A stretch of DNA of 64,000 nt from Aeromonas schubertii (GTDB lineage: Bacteria > Pseudomonadota > Gammaproteobacteria > Enterobacterales > Aeromonadaceae): contig NZ_CDDB01000052.1 of assembly GCF_000820105.1 (NCBI RefSeq), forward strand, positions 33,890 through 97,889, read 5' to 3'. The translations under genes and the position numbers were made by a program. Shown one piece after another: positions 42,870 to 52,562 of this stretch. How positions within the stretch are numbered: the first letter of the stretch is position 1; each line of letters begins with the position of its first letter. The notes under the pieces were generated by a model, which was not told the origin of the DNA, did not search any database, and saw nothing but the letters and a program-made list of their open reading frames with translations.

Positions 42870-43298
42870 ATGAAAACTTTCGTTGCCAAGCCAGAAACCG
42901 TAAAACGTGACTGGTACGTTGTTGACGCAGAAGGCAAGACTCTGGGTCGTATCGCCACTGAGATCGCTGCCCGCCTGCGTGGTAAGCACAAAGCTGAGTA
43001 CACTCCGCACGTTGACACCGGTGATTACATCATCGTTATCAACGCTGAGAAGGTATGTGTAACCGGTAAGAAAACTACCGACAAGATGTACCATGCTCAC
43101 TCCGGTTTCCCGGGTGGTATCAAGTCCATCAGCTTCGACAAGCTGATTCAGCGTAAGCCGGAAATGGTCATCGAAGCTGCCGTCAAGGGCATGCTGCCGA
43201 AGGGCCCGCTGGGCCGTGCCATGTTCCGTAAGCTGAAAGTTTACGCTGGCGCCGAGCACAACCACGCTGCTCAGCAACCTCAAGTACTGGATATCTAA
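42870..43298 (+). CDS. rplM: 50S ribosomal protein L13
   Basis: The 142-residue protein begins [54 protein letters not shown] and ends with [22 protein letters not shown], the complete L13 pattern. It is an early assembly protein of the 50S subunit and, in E. coli, a feedback repressor of its operon. It is transcribed with rpsI, 15 bases downstream. Confidence 0.98.
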   Translation: MKTFVAKPETVKRDWYVVDAEGKTLGRIATEIAARLRGKHKAEYTPHVDTGDYIIVINAEKVCVTGKKTTDKMYHAHSGFPGGIKSISFDKLIQRKPEMVIEAAVKGMLPKGPLGRAMFRKLKVYAGAEHNHAAQQPQVLDI

Positions 43299-43313
43299 TC
43301 GGGAACTGGCAAC

Positions 43314-43706
43314 ATGGCAGAAAATCAATACTACGGTACCGGCCGTCGCAAAAGCTCCACTGCTCGCGTTTTCATCAAGGCAGGCAGCGGTAACATCATC
43401 ATCAACCAGCGCTCCCTGGAGCAGTACTTCGGCCGTCCGACCGCTCGCATGGTCGTTCGTCAGCCGCTGGAACTGGTTGAGATGACCGAGAAACTGGATC
43501 TGTACATCACCGTTACCGGTGGTGGCATCTCCGGTCAAGCCGGTGCGATCCGTCACGGTATCACCCGTGCTCTGATGCAGTACGACGAGACTCTGCGCTC
43601 CGAACTGCGTAAAGCTGGCTTTGTTACTCGCGATGCCCGTAAGGTTGAGCGTAAGAAAGTCGGTCTGCACAAAGCTCGTAAGCGTCCGCAGTACTCCAAG
43701 CGTTAA
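43314..43706 (+). CDS. rpsI: 30S ribosomal protein S9
   Basis: The 130-residue protein has the S9 motifs [34 protein letters not shown] and a basic C-terminal tail [23 protein letters not shown], the end of which contacts tRNA in the P site. It follows rplM and is followed by a strong terminator. Confidence 0.98.
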   Translation: MAENQYYGTGRRKSSTARVFIKAGSGNIIINQRSLEQYFGRPTARMVVRQPLELVEMTEKLDLYITVTGGGISGQAGAIRHGITRALMQYDETLRSELRKAGFVTRDARKVERKKVGLHKARKRPQYSKR

Positions 43707-43743
43707 TTCGCGAGAGTTGCGAACCCTTATCGGGTTTCAAAAA

Positions 43744-43769
43744 GCCTGGCGCAAGCCAGGCTTTTTTTA
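43744..43769 (+). terminator. Rho-independent terminator after rpsI
   Basis: agcctggc (43744-43751) pairs with gccaggct (43756-43763) with loop gcaa, followed by a run of T to 43769 and preceded by AAA. Confidence 0.95.
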
Positions 43770-43859
43770 TGCGCATAAATTTCACTAATTAAATCCAACC
43801 CCTCGTCACAAAAGAGAAAAATTCTTTTTGTTATCGGTTTTGCCCCCTGCTTGTCATTC

Positions 43860-43888
43860 TTGTCAACTTGTTATCTTTTCTTTAAAAT
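43860..43888 (+). promoter_or_regulatory. Sigma-70 promoter of petABC
   Basis: TTGTCA (43860-43865), a 17-base spacer and TAAAAT (43883-43888) form a strong-looking promoter in an AT-rich stretch. Transcription near 43895 gives a leader of about 108 bases before petA. Confidence 0.65.
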
Positions 43889-44002
43889 TTCCTCGATTTT
43901 TCTGTGACAATTGTAACTCCTGCTTCCGCCGCTGTTGTCACCGGAAAACCTTGAACAGGGAAACTATAAGAATGCGCGGAGTCCACATGGGAGAGTTTTT
44001 GG

Positions 44003-44593
44003 ATGAGCAATGCGCCAGTTGATACCGGTCGCCGCAGATTCCTAACCTGGTCAACCATTGCGGTTGGCGGGGTGGGAGCTGCATTTACCGCAGTGCCTTT
44101 TATCAAGTCATGGAATCCGAGTGCCAAGGCCAAGGCCGCCGGCGCACCGGTGGAAGTGGACATCAGCAAACTGGAACCGGGTCAGCTGATCCGGGTGGAG
44201 TGGCGTGGCAAGCCGGTATGGGTGGTGAACCGTACCAAGGCGACCCTCGACGCCTTGCCGGAGCACGATGGCAAGCTGAGGGACCCGGGTTCCGAGGAGC
44301 CGCAGCAGCCCGATTACGCCCAGAATGGCTATCGCTCCATCAAGCCCGAGATCTTCGTTGCCGTGGGGCTCTGTACTCACCTGGGTTGTTCTCCGACCTA
44401 TCTGCCCGACAGCTTTGGCGAGCAGGTAGAGGGAGTCACCTCGGGCTTCTTCTGCCCCTGCCACGGCTCCAAGTTCGACATGGCCGGTCGTGTCTTCCAG
44501 GGGGTGCCCGCACCGCTGAACCTGGTCATCCCGCCCTACCAGTTCCTCAATGACACCACCATTTTGGTGGGTGCCGACGGCAAGGAGGCTTGA
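44003..44593 (+). CDS. petA: Ubiquinol-cytochrome c reductase iron-sulfur (Rieske) subunit
   Basis: The 196-residue protein has an N-terminal twin-arginine signal (RRRFL at 10-14) with one membrane anchor, and Rieske boxes CTHLGC (Cys124, His126, Cys129) and CPCHGS (Cys151, Cys153, His154) that hold the [2Fe-2S] cluster. It is exported by Tat and forms part of the bc1 complex in the inner membrane. It starts a petABC operon; the ATG follows GGGAGAG. The stop is 2 bases before the petB ATG. Confidence 0.97.
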   Translation: MSNAPVDTGRRRFLTWSTIAVGGVGAAFTAVPFIKSWNPSAKAKAAGAPVEVDISKLEPGQLIRVEWRGKPVWVVNRTKATLDALPEHDGKLRDPGSEEPQQPDYAQNGYRSIKPEIFVAVGLCTHLGCSPTYLPDSFGEQVEGVTSGFFCPCHGSKFDMAGRVFQGVPAPLNLVIPPYQFLNDTTILVGADGKEA

Positions 44594-44595
44594 TC

Positions 44596-45813
44596 ATGTT
44601 TGCCAAGTTGATGGGGTGGATCGACGATCGCTTTCCGCTCACCGCCATGTACAACGATCACATGGCCAAATATCCGGCACCCAAGAACCTGAACTTCTGG
44701 TACTTCTTCGGTTCTCTGGCCATGCTGGTGCTGGTCAACCAGATCATCACAGGTATCTGGCTGACCATGAACTATAACCCCTCTGCCGAGGGTGCCTTCG
44801 CCTCTGTCGAGTACATCATGCGCGACGTGGAGTACGGTTGGCTGCTGCGTTACATGCACTCTACCGGCGCTTCCGCCTTCTTCGTGGTGGTCTATCTGCA
44901 CATGTTCCGCGGCCTCATCTACGGCTCCTACCAGAAGCCCCGTGAGCTGCTGTGGATCTTCGGCATGCTGATCTTCCTGGTACTGATGGCCGAGGCCTTC
45001 ATGGGCTACCTGCTGCCCTGGGGTCAGATGTCCTTCTGGGGGGCCCAGGTGATCATCTCCCTGTTTGGGGCGATTCCCGTCATCGGTGACGATCTGACCC
45101 TCTGGATCCGTGGTGACTACGTCATCTCCGGTGCCACTCTGAACCGCTTCTTCGCCCTGCATGTCATCGCGTTGCCGCTGGTGCTGGTGATGCTGGTTGC
45201 CATGCACATCCTGGCGTTGCACGAGGTGGGGTCGAACAACCCGGACGGTATCGACATCAAGAAGCACAAGGATGAGAAGGGCTGGCCGCTGGATGCGGTG
45301 GCATTCCACCCCTATTTCACCGTGAAAGACATGATCGGTGTGGCCGGCTTCCTCTTCTTCTTCTGCGCCATCATCTTCTTCAAGCCGGACATGTGGGGTT
45401 ACTTCCTCGAGAAGCCGAACTTTGAAGTGGCCAATGGCCTGAAGACCCCGGCACACATCGCTCCCGTGTGGTACTTCACCCCCTTCTATGCCATCTTGCG
45501 TGCGGTGCCGGACAAGCTGCTCGGTGTCATCATGATGGGCCTCTCCATCGTGGTGCTGTTCCTGTTGCCCTGGCTGGATCGCTGCAAGGTGCGTTCGGTG
45601 CGCTATCGCAGTGCCTTGCACAAGCTGAACATCGCCCAGTTCGTGGTCTGCTTTATCATCCTCGGGATTCTCGGGGTGCTGCCGTCGACCCCGACCCTGA
45701 CACTGATCGCACAGATCTGTACGCTGGGTTACTTCGGTTTCTTCGTCCTGCTGTTCTTCTATAGCAAGAATGAACGTACCAAGCCGCTGCCGGAAAGGGT
45801 GACATCCAAATGA
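44596..45813 (+). CDS. petB: Ubiquinol-cytochrome c reductase cytochrome b subunit
   Basis: The 405-residue protein has eight predicted membrane segments and the cytochrome b features WYFFGSLAMLVLVNQIITG, RYMHSTGASAFFVVVYLHMFRGLIYGSY and MGYLLPWGQMSFWGAQVI (quinol-site region), plus a second set of haem histidines in FALHVIALPLVLVMLVAMHI. It holds the two b haems and the quinone sites. AAGGAGG precedes the ATG at 44596; an in-frame TTG is 6 bases earlier. It overlaps petC (ATGA). Confidence 0.97.
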   Translation: MFAKLMGWIDDRFPLTAMYNDHMAKYPAPKNLNFWYFFGSLAMLVLVNQIITGIWLTMNYNPSAEGAFASVEYIMRDVEYGWLLRYMHSTGASAFFVVVYLHMFRGLIYGSYQKPRELLWIFGMLIFLVLMAEAFMGYLLPWGQMSFWGAQVIISLFGAIPVIGDDLTLWIRGDYVISGATLNRFFALHVIALPLVLVMLVAMHILALHEVGSNNPDGIDIKKHKDEKGWPLDAVAFHPYFTVKDMIGVAGFLFFFCAIIFFKPDMWGYFLEKPNFEVANGLKTPAHIAPVWYFTPFYAILRAVPDKLLGVIMMGLSIVVLFLLPWLDRCKVRSVRYRSALHKLNIAQFVVCFIILGILGVLPSTPTLTLIAQICTLGYFGFFVLLFFYSKNERTKPLPERVTSK

Positions 45814-46547
45814 AAAAGATGATTATTGCCGTGCTCGCCCTGCTTCCGACTCTGGCCCTGGCCGCAGGGGGGGAGAATATCAAGCTCGACAAGGCTCACT
45901 ATGACCTGACCGACAAGGCCTCCCTGCAACGGGGTGCCACCACCTTCATGAACTACTGCTCTGGCTGCCACAGCACCCAGTACCAGCGCTACAACCGGGT
46001 GGCCGAGGATCTCGGCATTCCGGAAGATATCATGAGGGAGAACCTCATCTTCAACGGCGCCAAGATAGGCGATCTGATGAAGAGTTCGGTCTCCGAGAAG
46101 GATGCCGCCAAGTGGTTCGGTGCCGCACCGCCTGACCTCACCCTGGTGGCCCGGGTGCGCGGAGCAGACTGGATTTATACCTATCTGCGCTCCTTCTACG
46201 TGGATCCGACCCGTCCGTTCGGGGTGAACAACCTGGTCTTCCCCTCTGTCGGGATGCCCCATGTGCTGGAGCCCCTGCAGGGCACTCCGCGTCTTCACTA
46301 CTCCACCGAGGTGATCAACGGTGAAGAGGTGAAGGTGCCCCACAGCGTGGTCTCCGACGGGAATGGCGAGCTGAGCAACGAAGAATATGACCAGACCGTG
46401 CTCGATCTGGTAAACTTCCTGGTCTATTCGGGTGAGCCGGTCCAGCTCGAGCGTGAACGCATGGGCTTCTGGGTGCTTGGCTTCATCGTCATCTTCTTCA
46501 TCTTTACCGTGCTGTTGAAGAAGGAATACTGGCGCGACGTTCACTAA
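45810..46547 (+). CDS. petC: Ubiquinol-cytochrome c reductase cytochrome c1 subunit
   Basis: The 245-residue precursor has a signal peptide (MKKMIIAVLALLPTLALAAG), one haem motif CSGCH (Cys50, Cys53, His54), and a C-terminal membrane helix (FWVLGFIVIFFIFTVLL). The axial Met is likely in SVGMPHVLEP. It passes electrons from the Rieske centre to a soluble cytochrome c. It overlaps petB by 4 bases and is followed by a hairpin and sspA. Confidence 0.96.
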   Translation: MKKMIIAVLALLPTLALAAGGENIKLDKAHYDLTDKASLQRGATTFMNYCSGCHSTQYQRYNRVAEDLGIPEDIMRENLIFNGAKIGDLMKSSVSEKDAAKWFGAAPPDLTLVARVRGADWIYTYLRSFYVDPTRPFGVNNLVFPSVGMPHVLEPLQGTPRLHYSTEVINGEEVKVPHSVVSDGNGELSNEEYDQTVLDLVNFLVYSGEPVQLERERMGFWVLGFIVIFFIFTVLLKKEYWRDVH

Positions 46548-46573
46548 GCGACCAGAAAAGGGTAAAATTGTGT

Positions 46574-46604
46574 ACGGCAATGAGGCCCGTCGCTTCATTG
46601 CCGT
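46574..46604 (+). terminator. Possible terminator/attenuator between petC and sspA
   Basis: A perfect 10-bp stem joins acggcaatga (46574-46583) and tcattgccgt (46595-46604) with an 11-base loop, then TTCTGCTTTT. It could terminate petABC or partially couple it to sspA. Confidence 0.55.
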
Positions 46605-46632
46605 TTCTGCTTTTAAATGACTGGAGGGGTCA

Positions 46633-47262
46633 ATGGCTGTAGCTGCCAATAAGCGTTCTGTGATGACGCTGTTTTCCGGTGCCAACGATATGTTCAGCCA
46701 TCAGGTGCGTATCGTATTGGCCGAGAAGGGTGTCACCGTAGATATTTGCCAGGTTGATATGGATCACCTGCCGGAAGAGCTGGCCGAGCTGAACCCGTAC
46801 AACTCTGTACCGACGCTGGTGGATCGCGAGCTGGCGCTGTACACCTCTCGCATCATCATGGAATACCTGGACGAGCGTTTTCCCCATCCGCCCCTGATGC
46901 CGGTTTATCCGGTGGCCCGTGGTAACAGCCGTCTGATGATGCATCGCATCGAGCTGGACTGGTACACCCTGGCCGACAAGATCATGGCAGGTGTGGATGT
47001 GGAGGCTTCCCGCAACGAGCTGCGCGACAACCTGCTGGCCATTGCCCCCATCTTTACCGAGATGCCTTATTTCATGAGTGAGGAGTTCGGTCTGGTGGAT
47101 TGCTACATGGCTCCGCTCTTGTGGCGTCTGCCGAGCCTGGGTATCGATCTGACCGGTCGTGGTGCCAAAGAGCTCAAGGCCTACATGGTGCGCCTGTTCG
47201 AGCGTGAATCTTTCCAGGCCTCCCTGACCGAGGTCGAGCGCGAAATCCGTCTCGGCGCATGA
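46633..47262 (+). CDS. sspA: Stringent starvation protein A
   Basis: The 209-residue protein has a glutathione-transferase-like fold ([32 protein letters not shown] at the N terminus) without the GSH catalytic residues. SspA binds RNA polymerase and supports stationary-phase and acid-resistance transcription, and in several gammaproteobacteria virulence regulation. It is followed by sspB with a 4-base overlap, and the cluster petABC-sspAB is typical. Confidence 0.96.
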   Translation: MAVAANKRSVMTLFSGANDMFSHQVRIVLAEKGVTVDICQVDMDHLPEELAELNPYNSVPTLVDRELALYTSRIIMEYLDERFPHPPLMPVYPVARGNSRLMMHRIELDWYTLADKIMAGVDVEASRNELRDNLLAIAPIFTEMPYFMSEEFGLVDCYMAPLLWRLPSLGIDLTGRGAKELKAYMVRLFERESFQASLTEVEREIRLGA

Positions 47263-47684
47263 GCATGGAGATCAAGATGACGCCCAGCCGCCCCTATCTG
47301 CTGCGGGCGTTTTTCGATTGGCTGCTCGACAACGATCTGACCCCTCATCTGGTGGTGAACGTCAACGTGCCCCACGTCGCCGTTCCCCTGCAGTATGCCC
47401 AGGATGGGCAGATTGTGCTCAACATCGCCCCCCGGGCGGTGGTTGCATTCCAGATGGATAACGAGGCGGTGAGCTTTAGTGCCCGCTTCGGTGGTGTCTC
47501 CCAGCAGGTTTATATCCCGATGGCGGCTATCGTTGCCATTCATGCCCGTGAGAACGGGGTCGGTACCCTGTTCCCGCCCGAGCCGGCCTACGAGGCCTGG
47601 CTCGAGTCAGCCGGGGAGCCGGAGCAGCCGGACCCTGAGCCACCGCGCCCGAGTGGTCGTCCAACCCTCAAAGTGGTCAAGTGA
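47259..47684 (+). CDS. sspB: ClpXP adaptor SspB
   Basis: The 141-residue protein has the substrate-binding domain [52 protein letters not shown] and a disordered acidic/Pro-rich linker ending in GRPTLKVVK, the ClpX-docking tail. It delivers ssrA-tagged peptides and RseA fragments to ClpXP. Three starts are possible: ATG 47259 (overlapping sspA by ATGA), ATG 47265 and ATG 47277, the last with a GGAG 7 bases ahead. The first is given here. Confidence 0.93.
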   Translation: MSMEIKMTPSRPYLLRAFFDWLLDNDLTPHLVVNVNVPHVAVPLQYAQDGQIVLNIAPRAVVAFQMDNEAVSFSARFGGVSQQVYIPMAAIVAIHARENGVGTLFPPEPAYEAWLESAGEPEQPDPEPPRPSGRPTLKVVK

Positions 47685-47696
47685 TGACGTAAAAAA

Positions 47697-47721
47697 ACGC
47701 AGCCGATTGGCTGCGTTTTTT
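47697..47721. terminator. Bidirectional terminator between sspB and dolP
   Basis: acgcagcc (47697-47704) pairs with ggctgcgt (47709-47716) around gatt. There is a T run to 47721 on the plus strand and an A run before the stem, so it also works on the minus strand for dolP. Confidence 0.92.
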
Positions 47722-47733
47722 GTAGGCCGATAG

Positions 47734-48312
47734 TCACTGTTGGGTGTATTCGAAGGCCTTGATCACCTGCTTGACGCCACTGACATGGCGAGCGATGTTG
47801 ACCGCCTGTTCTCCCTCCTGGCGTGTCACCAGGCCAATCAGGAAGACTTCGCTATTCTCGGTCACCACCTTTACCTTGCCACTGTCGAAGTTTTTGGCGG
47901 CCAGCATGTCGGCGCGCACCTTGGAGGTGATCCAGCTGTCATTGCTGCGGGTTGAGAGGCTGACAGGCTTGCCAATACGCAGCTCGTTGTAGACGTGACG
48001 AACCCCTTCGATGCGGCTGACGATACGACCGGCTTCGGCCTTGTAGGCTTCAGTCGGTGTCTGGCCGATCAGAATGGCACGACCGTTGTTGCTGTAAACG
48101 CTGATCTTGCTGTTGTCCGAGAGGGCCTTGTTGCCACCCAGCAGGTTGGCGGCCTTGAGCTCGATATTCTGATCGTCCCATTGGGTTCCGACGGTGCGTC
48201 GGTCGCCGGCGACCTTGGCGGTCGTCGCGGCGCCCCCGACGAAGAGGGCGGCACACCCTTGCAGCAGCAGAGAGCCGGTCAAGAGAGCAAGGAGCAGTAT
48301 TGGCTTGCGCAT
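47734..48312 (-). CDS. dolP: Outer-membrane lipoprotein DolP (YraP), BON domains
   Basis: The 192-residue lipoprotein has a lipobox LLLQGC with Cys20 and two BON domains (about 47-115 and 122-190). In E. coli DolP binds anionic phospholipid at division sites and supports outer-membrane integrity and BAM function. A longer frame is open upstream, but the ATG at 48312 gives the signal peptide MRKPILLLALLTGSLLLQGC. It is the last gene of lpoA-yraN-diaA-dolP. Confidence 0.94.
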   Translation of the reverse strand: MRKPILLLALLTGSLLLQGCAALFVGGAATTAKVAGDRRTVGTQWDDQNIELKAANLLGGNKALSDNSKISVYSNNGRAILIGQTPTEAYKAEAGRIVSRIEGVRHVYNELRIGKPVSLSTRSNDSWITSKVRADMLAAKNFDSGKVKVVTENSEVFLIGLVTRQEGEQAVNIARHVSGVKQVIKAFEYTQQ

Positions 48313-48316
48313 GGTC

Positions 48317-48907
48317 TTAGTCTTCCTGTTGCGGGAAAAGAGTCTGGTCGATGAGATCACACAGGCAGTGCAGGGTCAACAGATTGACCTCGAGAATACG
48401 GGGGGTCCGTGTGGAGGGCACGCGGATCTCCACATCGTTGGGGCCCAGCAGGCCGGCGATCTCCCCACCGTCCCCGCCACTGAGCACGACGATGGTCATG
48501 TCGCGCGAGAGGGCGGCCTCGGCGGCCTTGATGAGGTTGCGGCTGTGTCCGGAGGTGGTCATGGCCACCAGGATATCACCCGGTTGCCCCAGCGCCCGTA
48601 TCTGCTTGGCGTAGATCTCTTCAAACCCGCTGTCGGTGGCGATGGCGCTGATGGTGGCCATGTCCGGGGTCAGTGCCAGGCCCGGCAGGGAGGGGCGCTC
48701 TGTCTCGTAGCGGTTGACCAGCTCGGCGATAAAAAGCTGGGCCAGTGCAGCCGAAGGGCCATTACCGCAGGCCAGCACCTTGTTACCGTTGAGCAGGCAG
48801 ATGGTAATCATCTGGGCCGCGGTGTGGATGGCCTCTGAGAGCGCCTCGGCTGCCGCAATCTTGGTCTGAATGCTCTCGGTGTAATTCTCTTTGATGCGGT
48901 CTGTCAT
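48317..48907 (-). CDS. diaA: DnaA initiator-associating protein DiaA
   Basis: The 196-residue protein is a SIS-domain protein like GmhA but with DiaA-specific segments: [34 protein letters not shown] and [18 protein letters not shown]. In E. coli DiaA tetramers bind DnaA and promote timely replication initiation at oriC. It is between yraN and dolP, the canonical position, with 4 bases before dolP. Confidence 0.94.
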   Translation of the reverse strand: MTDRIKENYTESIQTKIAAAEALSEAIHTAAQMITICLLNGNKVLACGNGPSAALAQLFIAELVNRYETERPSLPGLALTPDMATISAIATDSGFEEIYAKQIRALGQPGDILVAMTTSGHSRNLIKAAEAALSRDMTIVVLSGGDGGEIAGLLGPNDVEIRVPSTRTPRILEVNLLTLHCLCDLIDQTLFPQQED

Positions 48908-48916
48908 CTTTTCCTC

Positions 48917-49315
48917 TTAAAACGCATTGGGGATCCACTCCGGTGTCTCCCCTTCAAACAGCACCACATCGAAGCGGCAGGACTGGCTCGCTTCATTGAG
49001 TCCATGCCGTTGCAGGTAGTGGCGCGCGGCCAATTGTACCCTGTGTTGCTTGGCTTTGGTGATGGATTCGGCGGCACCGCCGTGACTGCGGTTGGCGCGA
49101 TAGCGCACCTCGACGAAGACCAGGGTCTGCCCCTGGCGCATGATAAGGTCTATTTCACCACCGCGGCAGCGATAATTGCGCCAAAGAGGCTGCAGCCCTG
49201 CGGCCTGCAGCCTCTGCTCGGCCATCACCTCAAAGCGGCTGCCCGGATGCGTCGGAGACGTCGTTGGCAGCAGGCTCAGCAGGTGCAGCTGCATCTGCTT
49301 GAGGAGTCGCTTCAT
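48917..49315 (-). CDS. yraN: UPF0102 family protein YraN
   Basis: The 132-residue protein has the UPF0102 nuclease-like core: GSRFEVMAEQRLQAAGLQPLWRNYRCRGGEIDLIMRQGQTLVFVEVRYRANRSHGGAAESITKAKQHRVQLAA, with the Glu-Asp-Glu-x-Lys-like pattern (GEIDLIM...FVEVR). Its exact role is not known, though related proteins affect chromosome maintenance. Its start overlaps the end of lpoA by 86 bases; AGGTGA lies 3 bases before the ATG. Confidence 0.88.
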   Translation of the reverse strand: MKRLLKQMQLHLLSLLPTTSPTHPGSRFEVMAEQRLQAAGLQPLWRNYRCRGGEIDLIMRQGQTLVFVEVRYRANRSHGGAAESITKAKQHRVQLAARHYLQRHGLNEASQSCRFDVVLFEGETPEWIPNAF

Positions 49316-51158
49316 CGGTCACCTGGGGGGTGGGGGCATTTTCGTCACGCAGGGTACCATTGCGGTAGGTCGCCCAGACGGGCTGACGCTGGATCACTCC
49401 GTCGCTGGCCACGCTGAGCTCACCGGTCAGACCGGGCATGCTCATGGTGGGCATGGCCCTCAACTGTTGCAACTTGCCGGTCAACGAGAAGGCGTCGTAG
49501 CCCATGGCAAACAGGCGCAGGGCATCCCCCTGCAGCTGCGGCCACAGTTGTTGAACCTGTGCCTTCAGCTCATCGTGATAGCCGAGCATGATGGGCATGT
49601 CCGAGATATGCAGCCCGTTGAGCTCCGGCAGTACTTCGCGCGACTGGCTGTCGTAGCCCCGTGCCGCGGTGAAGGTGGCCAGCCCGCCATTGGCCTGGCT
49701 CACATTGAAGTCGATATAAGGTTTGATAGTGCGGGTCTCGGTGGGGTTCCCCACGATATAGGCCGCATCGATGCCGTTGAAGGTATTGTGCTGGGGCTCA
49801 GCCGTACCATCCAGGGGGGCCACCTGCTGTACACGGCCTGCGGCACTGCCACTCAGGGCGTTGCGCACCATGCCCTGGATCTCCTGCCGGCCGCCATAGG
49901 TGGCGACGATGGCACGTCCCTGGCTGGCCTCTTGCCACGCCTTCTCGAAGCTCTGAACGCTGGCATAACCGATGCGGTCCTGCGCCGCCAACACCAGGGG
50001 CTGACGATATCCTTGCTGGTGCAGGTAGCGGGCGGCCTGCGCCGCATCGGCGCTGGCCGAGAGGGAGAAGAAGTAGAGTCGCTCGCCGGTGACCGGTTTG
50101 TCGAGTTCGTTGAGCGCCAGTACAGGCACTGTGGGTTTGAGGGCCAGCAGCTCCTGGACTCTCTCTTTGAGCAGTGGGCCGATGATCATATCGGCCCCTT
50201 CGGCTACGGCTTGCTGATAGAGGGGGGCGATTCCCTTGCTCTGGGTGTCGTAGAACTTCACCTTGAGCTCGCTGCCGCTTTGCTTGTAAGACATCAGAAT
50301 GCCGTACTGGATAGCCTGCCCTTGCGAGGCGAGATTACCCGAGAGGGGCAGCAGTACGGCGGCCTGCAAGGGGACGCTAAACTCTGTGCTCAGCAGTTGC
50401 CCGAGCCCGGCCGGCATGTCGGTCAGTGCCGGGTGTTGCGGGAAACTGCGCTTCCAGATGTGAAGCTGACGGGTGAGCTGATCGGGCTGGGCACCGTATT
50501 GATTGACCAGGGCAGCCAGTTGCAACCAGCCTGTGGTTGCGTCGGGGGCCGGGGCCTCTTGCAGGGATTGCAGAGTGGCCGGAGTCATGCCTTGCAGCAG
50601 GGTCCAGATCTGGCGGTGATTCTCGCTCAGGGCCGCACCCTGCAGCACCGGGTCCATGGCAATGAGGCTCTTGGCGGCGCCAAAGCGATCGTTGTTGTCG
50701 AGCTGGAGGTTGGCCCGCTGCAGGTACCACTGCTTGTCGGTCTCCTGGTCGAGGACGGTGGCGGGTTTCTGCTCCAGCAGTGCCAGTGCGCCCTTGCTGT
50801 TGCCCTGAGCCAGCACGATCTGGGCCTCCAGCAGTTGCAGCTCAGCCAACTGCTCGGCACTCTTGGCCTGTTTGCGCAACTGTTGCAGCAAGGCTGCGGC
50901 AGGACCTGTCTTACCGACGGCCAGATAGCTGCGAGCCGCCAGGATCTGCCAGCTGAAGGCCTCGGCAGGCTTATTCTCGTCGACCCGATCCAGATACCAA
51001 TCCGCTTCCTGGGTGATCTTGGCAAAGGGAGAGGGGGGGCCTTGGTGGGCGCCATCCTGACCCGGGCCAGAGGCACAGGAAGCAAGCAACAGAGCGGCAA
51101 CCAGGATGCCGGCGAGTCGTGATACACTTAGCTGTTTTGTAAACCGGTTCAAGTTCAT
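49230..51158 (-). CDS. lpoA: Outer-membrane lipoprotein LpoA, activator of PBP1a
   Basis: The 642-residue lipoprotein has a lipobox LLLASC (Cys28), an N-terminal TPR-rich helical domain (about 30-260) and a C-terminal periplasmic-binding-like domain (about 300-600) that activates PBP1a from the outer membrane. Linker segments rich in Gln and Ala are present. The ATG at 51158 gives the expected MNLNRFTKQLSVSRL start; the frame extends upstream without a sensible start. Its end overlaps yraN by 86 bases. Confidence 0.94.
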   Translation of the reverse strand: MNLNRFTKQLSVSRLAGILVAALLLASCASGPGQDGAHQGPPSPFAKITQEADWYLDRVDENKPAEAFSWQILAARSYLAVGKTGPAAALLQQLRKQAKSAEQLAELQLLEAQIVLAQGNSKGALALLEQKPATVLDQETDKQWYLQRANLQLDNNDRFGAAKSLIAMDPVLQGAALSENHRQIWTLLQGMTPATLQSLQEAPAPDATTGWLQLAALVNQYGAQPDQLTRQLHIWKRSFPQHPALTDMPAGLGQLLSTEFSVPLQAAVLLPLSGNLASQGQAIQYGILMSYKQSGSELKVKFYDTQSKGIAPLYQQAVAEGADMIIGPLLKERVQELLALKPTVPVLALNELDKPVTGERLYFFSLSASADAAQAARYLHQQGYRQPLVLAAQDRIGYASVQSFEKAWQEASQGRAIVATYGGRQEIQGMVRNALSGSAAGRVQQVAPLDGTAEPQHNTFNGIDAAYIVGNPTETRTIKPYIDFNVSQANGGLATFTAARGYDSQSREVLPELNGLHISDMPIMLGYHDELKAQVQQLWPQLQGDALRLFAMGYDAFSLTGKLQQLRAMPTMSMPGLTGELSVASDGVIQRQPVWATYRNGTLRDENAPTPQVTDEATPQADAAAPAEPAANDVSDASGQPL

Positions 51159-51207
51159 TCCCCGACCAGTGTTGAAAATTCCCCATAGTGTAAACGGGGC
51201 ATAATGG

Positions 51208-51223
51208 CGACACAATTGTGTCG
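51208..51223. promoter_or_regulatory. 16-bp perfect palindrome between lpoA and rsmI
   Basis: cgacacaa (51208-51215) is followed directly by its complement ttgtgtcg (51216-51223), in the short divergent region between lpoA (start 51158) and rsmI (start 51241). Position and symmetry fit a repressor site; the protein is unknown. Confidence 0.45.
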
Positions 51224-51240
51224 GGGCGCGCGGAGACTTC

Positions 51241-52083
51241 ATGAACGTAATCCCCACTCTATATATTGTTCCCACTCCCATCGGAAACCTGGCGGACATC
51301 ACCCAGCGTGCCCTCGACACCCTGCGCAGCGTCGATCTGGTGGCGGCCGAAGATACCCGCCACACCGGCATTCTGCTTAGCCACTACCAGATTTCGGTGC
51401 CCACCTTTGCCCTTCATGATCACAACGAGCAGCAGAAGGCCGAGGTGTTGATTGCGCGCATCAAGGAGGGCAAGAGCGTGGCCCTGGTCTCCGACGCCGG
51501 CACCCCGCTCATCAGCGACCCCGGTTATCACCTGGTGACCCGCTGTCGTGAGGCGGGAGTCAAGGTCGTGCCCTTGCCCGGCCCCTGCGCCGCCATCACG
51601 GCCCTCTCTGCCGCCGGCTTGCCGACCGATCGCTTCACCTTCGAAGGCTTCTTGCCGGCCAAGGCCAAAGGGCGGGACGACAAGTTGCAGGATCTGGCCG
51701 ATGAGACAAGGACCATGGTCTTTTACGAGTCTCCACGACGGGTGCTGGAGACTATCGAGGCGATCGCCCGCATTCTGGGTGAGCGTCAGGTGGTGCTGGC
51801 ACGGGAGTTGACCAAGACTTTCGAAACCATCCATGGTTTGCCCGCTTCCGAGCTGCTCGCCTGGCTGGGTGAAGATGAGCATCGTACCCGTGGCGAGATG
51901 GTGTTGATGGTCGCCGGGGCACGCAAGGATCCCGAGGATCTGCCTGCCGAGGCGATTCGCACCCTGGGGCTGCTGGTGGCCGAGCTTCCGCTCAAGAAGG
52001 CGGCGGCCCTGTGTGCCGAGATTCATGGGGTGAAGAAAAATGCCCTCTACAAATACGGCCTCGAACACCTCAGCGGTGAATAA
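51241..52083 (+). CDS. rsmI: 16S rRNA (cytidine-1402-2'-O)-methyltransferase RsmI
   Basis: The 280-residue SAM enzyme methylates C1402 in the 16S rRNA decoding centre. It has the tetrapyrrole-methylase-type core [36 protein letters not shown] (8-43), [20 protein letters not shown] and [31 protein letters not shown], plus a C-terminal [24 protein letters not shown]. It is divergent from lpoA and followed by rnpB, as in other gammaproteobacteria. Confidence 0.96.
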   Translation: MNVIPTLYIVPTPIGNLADITQRALDTLRSVDLVAAEDTRHTGILLSHYQISVPTFALHDHNEQQKAEVLIARIKEGKSVALVSDAGTPLISDPGYHLVTRCREAGVKVVPLPGPCAAITALSAAGLPTDRFTFEGFLPAKAKGRDDKLQDLADETRTMVFYESPRRVLETIEAIARILGERQVVLARELTKTFETIHGLPASELLAWLGEDEHRTRGEMVLMVAGARKDPEDLPAEAIRTLGLLVAELPLKKAAALCAEIHGVKKNALYKYGLEHLSGE

Positions 52084-52098
52084 TCGGGATTTAACGGT

Positions 52099-52127
52099 TT
52101 ACCCGCCCTCTTCCCTGAGGCTATAAT
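52099..52127 (+). promoter_or_regulatory. Promoter of rnpB
   Basis: TTACCC (52099-52104), a 17-base spacer and TATAAT (52122-52127), with the RNA start about 9 bases on at 52136. Confidence 0.65.
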
Positions 52128-52135
52128 CCGCGCCC

Positions 52136-52521
<386 letters not shown>

Positions 52522-52529
52522 CTATTTCA

Positions 52530-52562
52530 GAACCCCGCACCCGGTGCGGGGTTCTCCGTTTT
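52530..52562 (+). terminator. Terminator of rnpB
   Basis: gaaccccgcacc (52530-52541) pairs with ggtgcggggttc (52543-52554), followed by TCCGTTTTA. It lies just after the RNase P RNA 3' end. Confidence 0.85.

Noticed and set aside
49176-51122. 648-residue plus-strand frame over lpoA
   Set aside because: Antisense shadow of lpoA, with no ribosome site or recognisable domain; lpoA matches its family fully.
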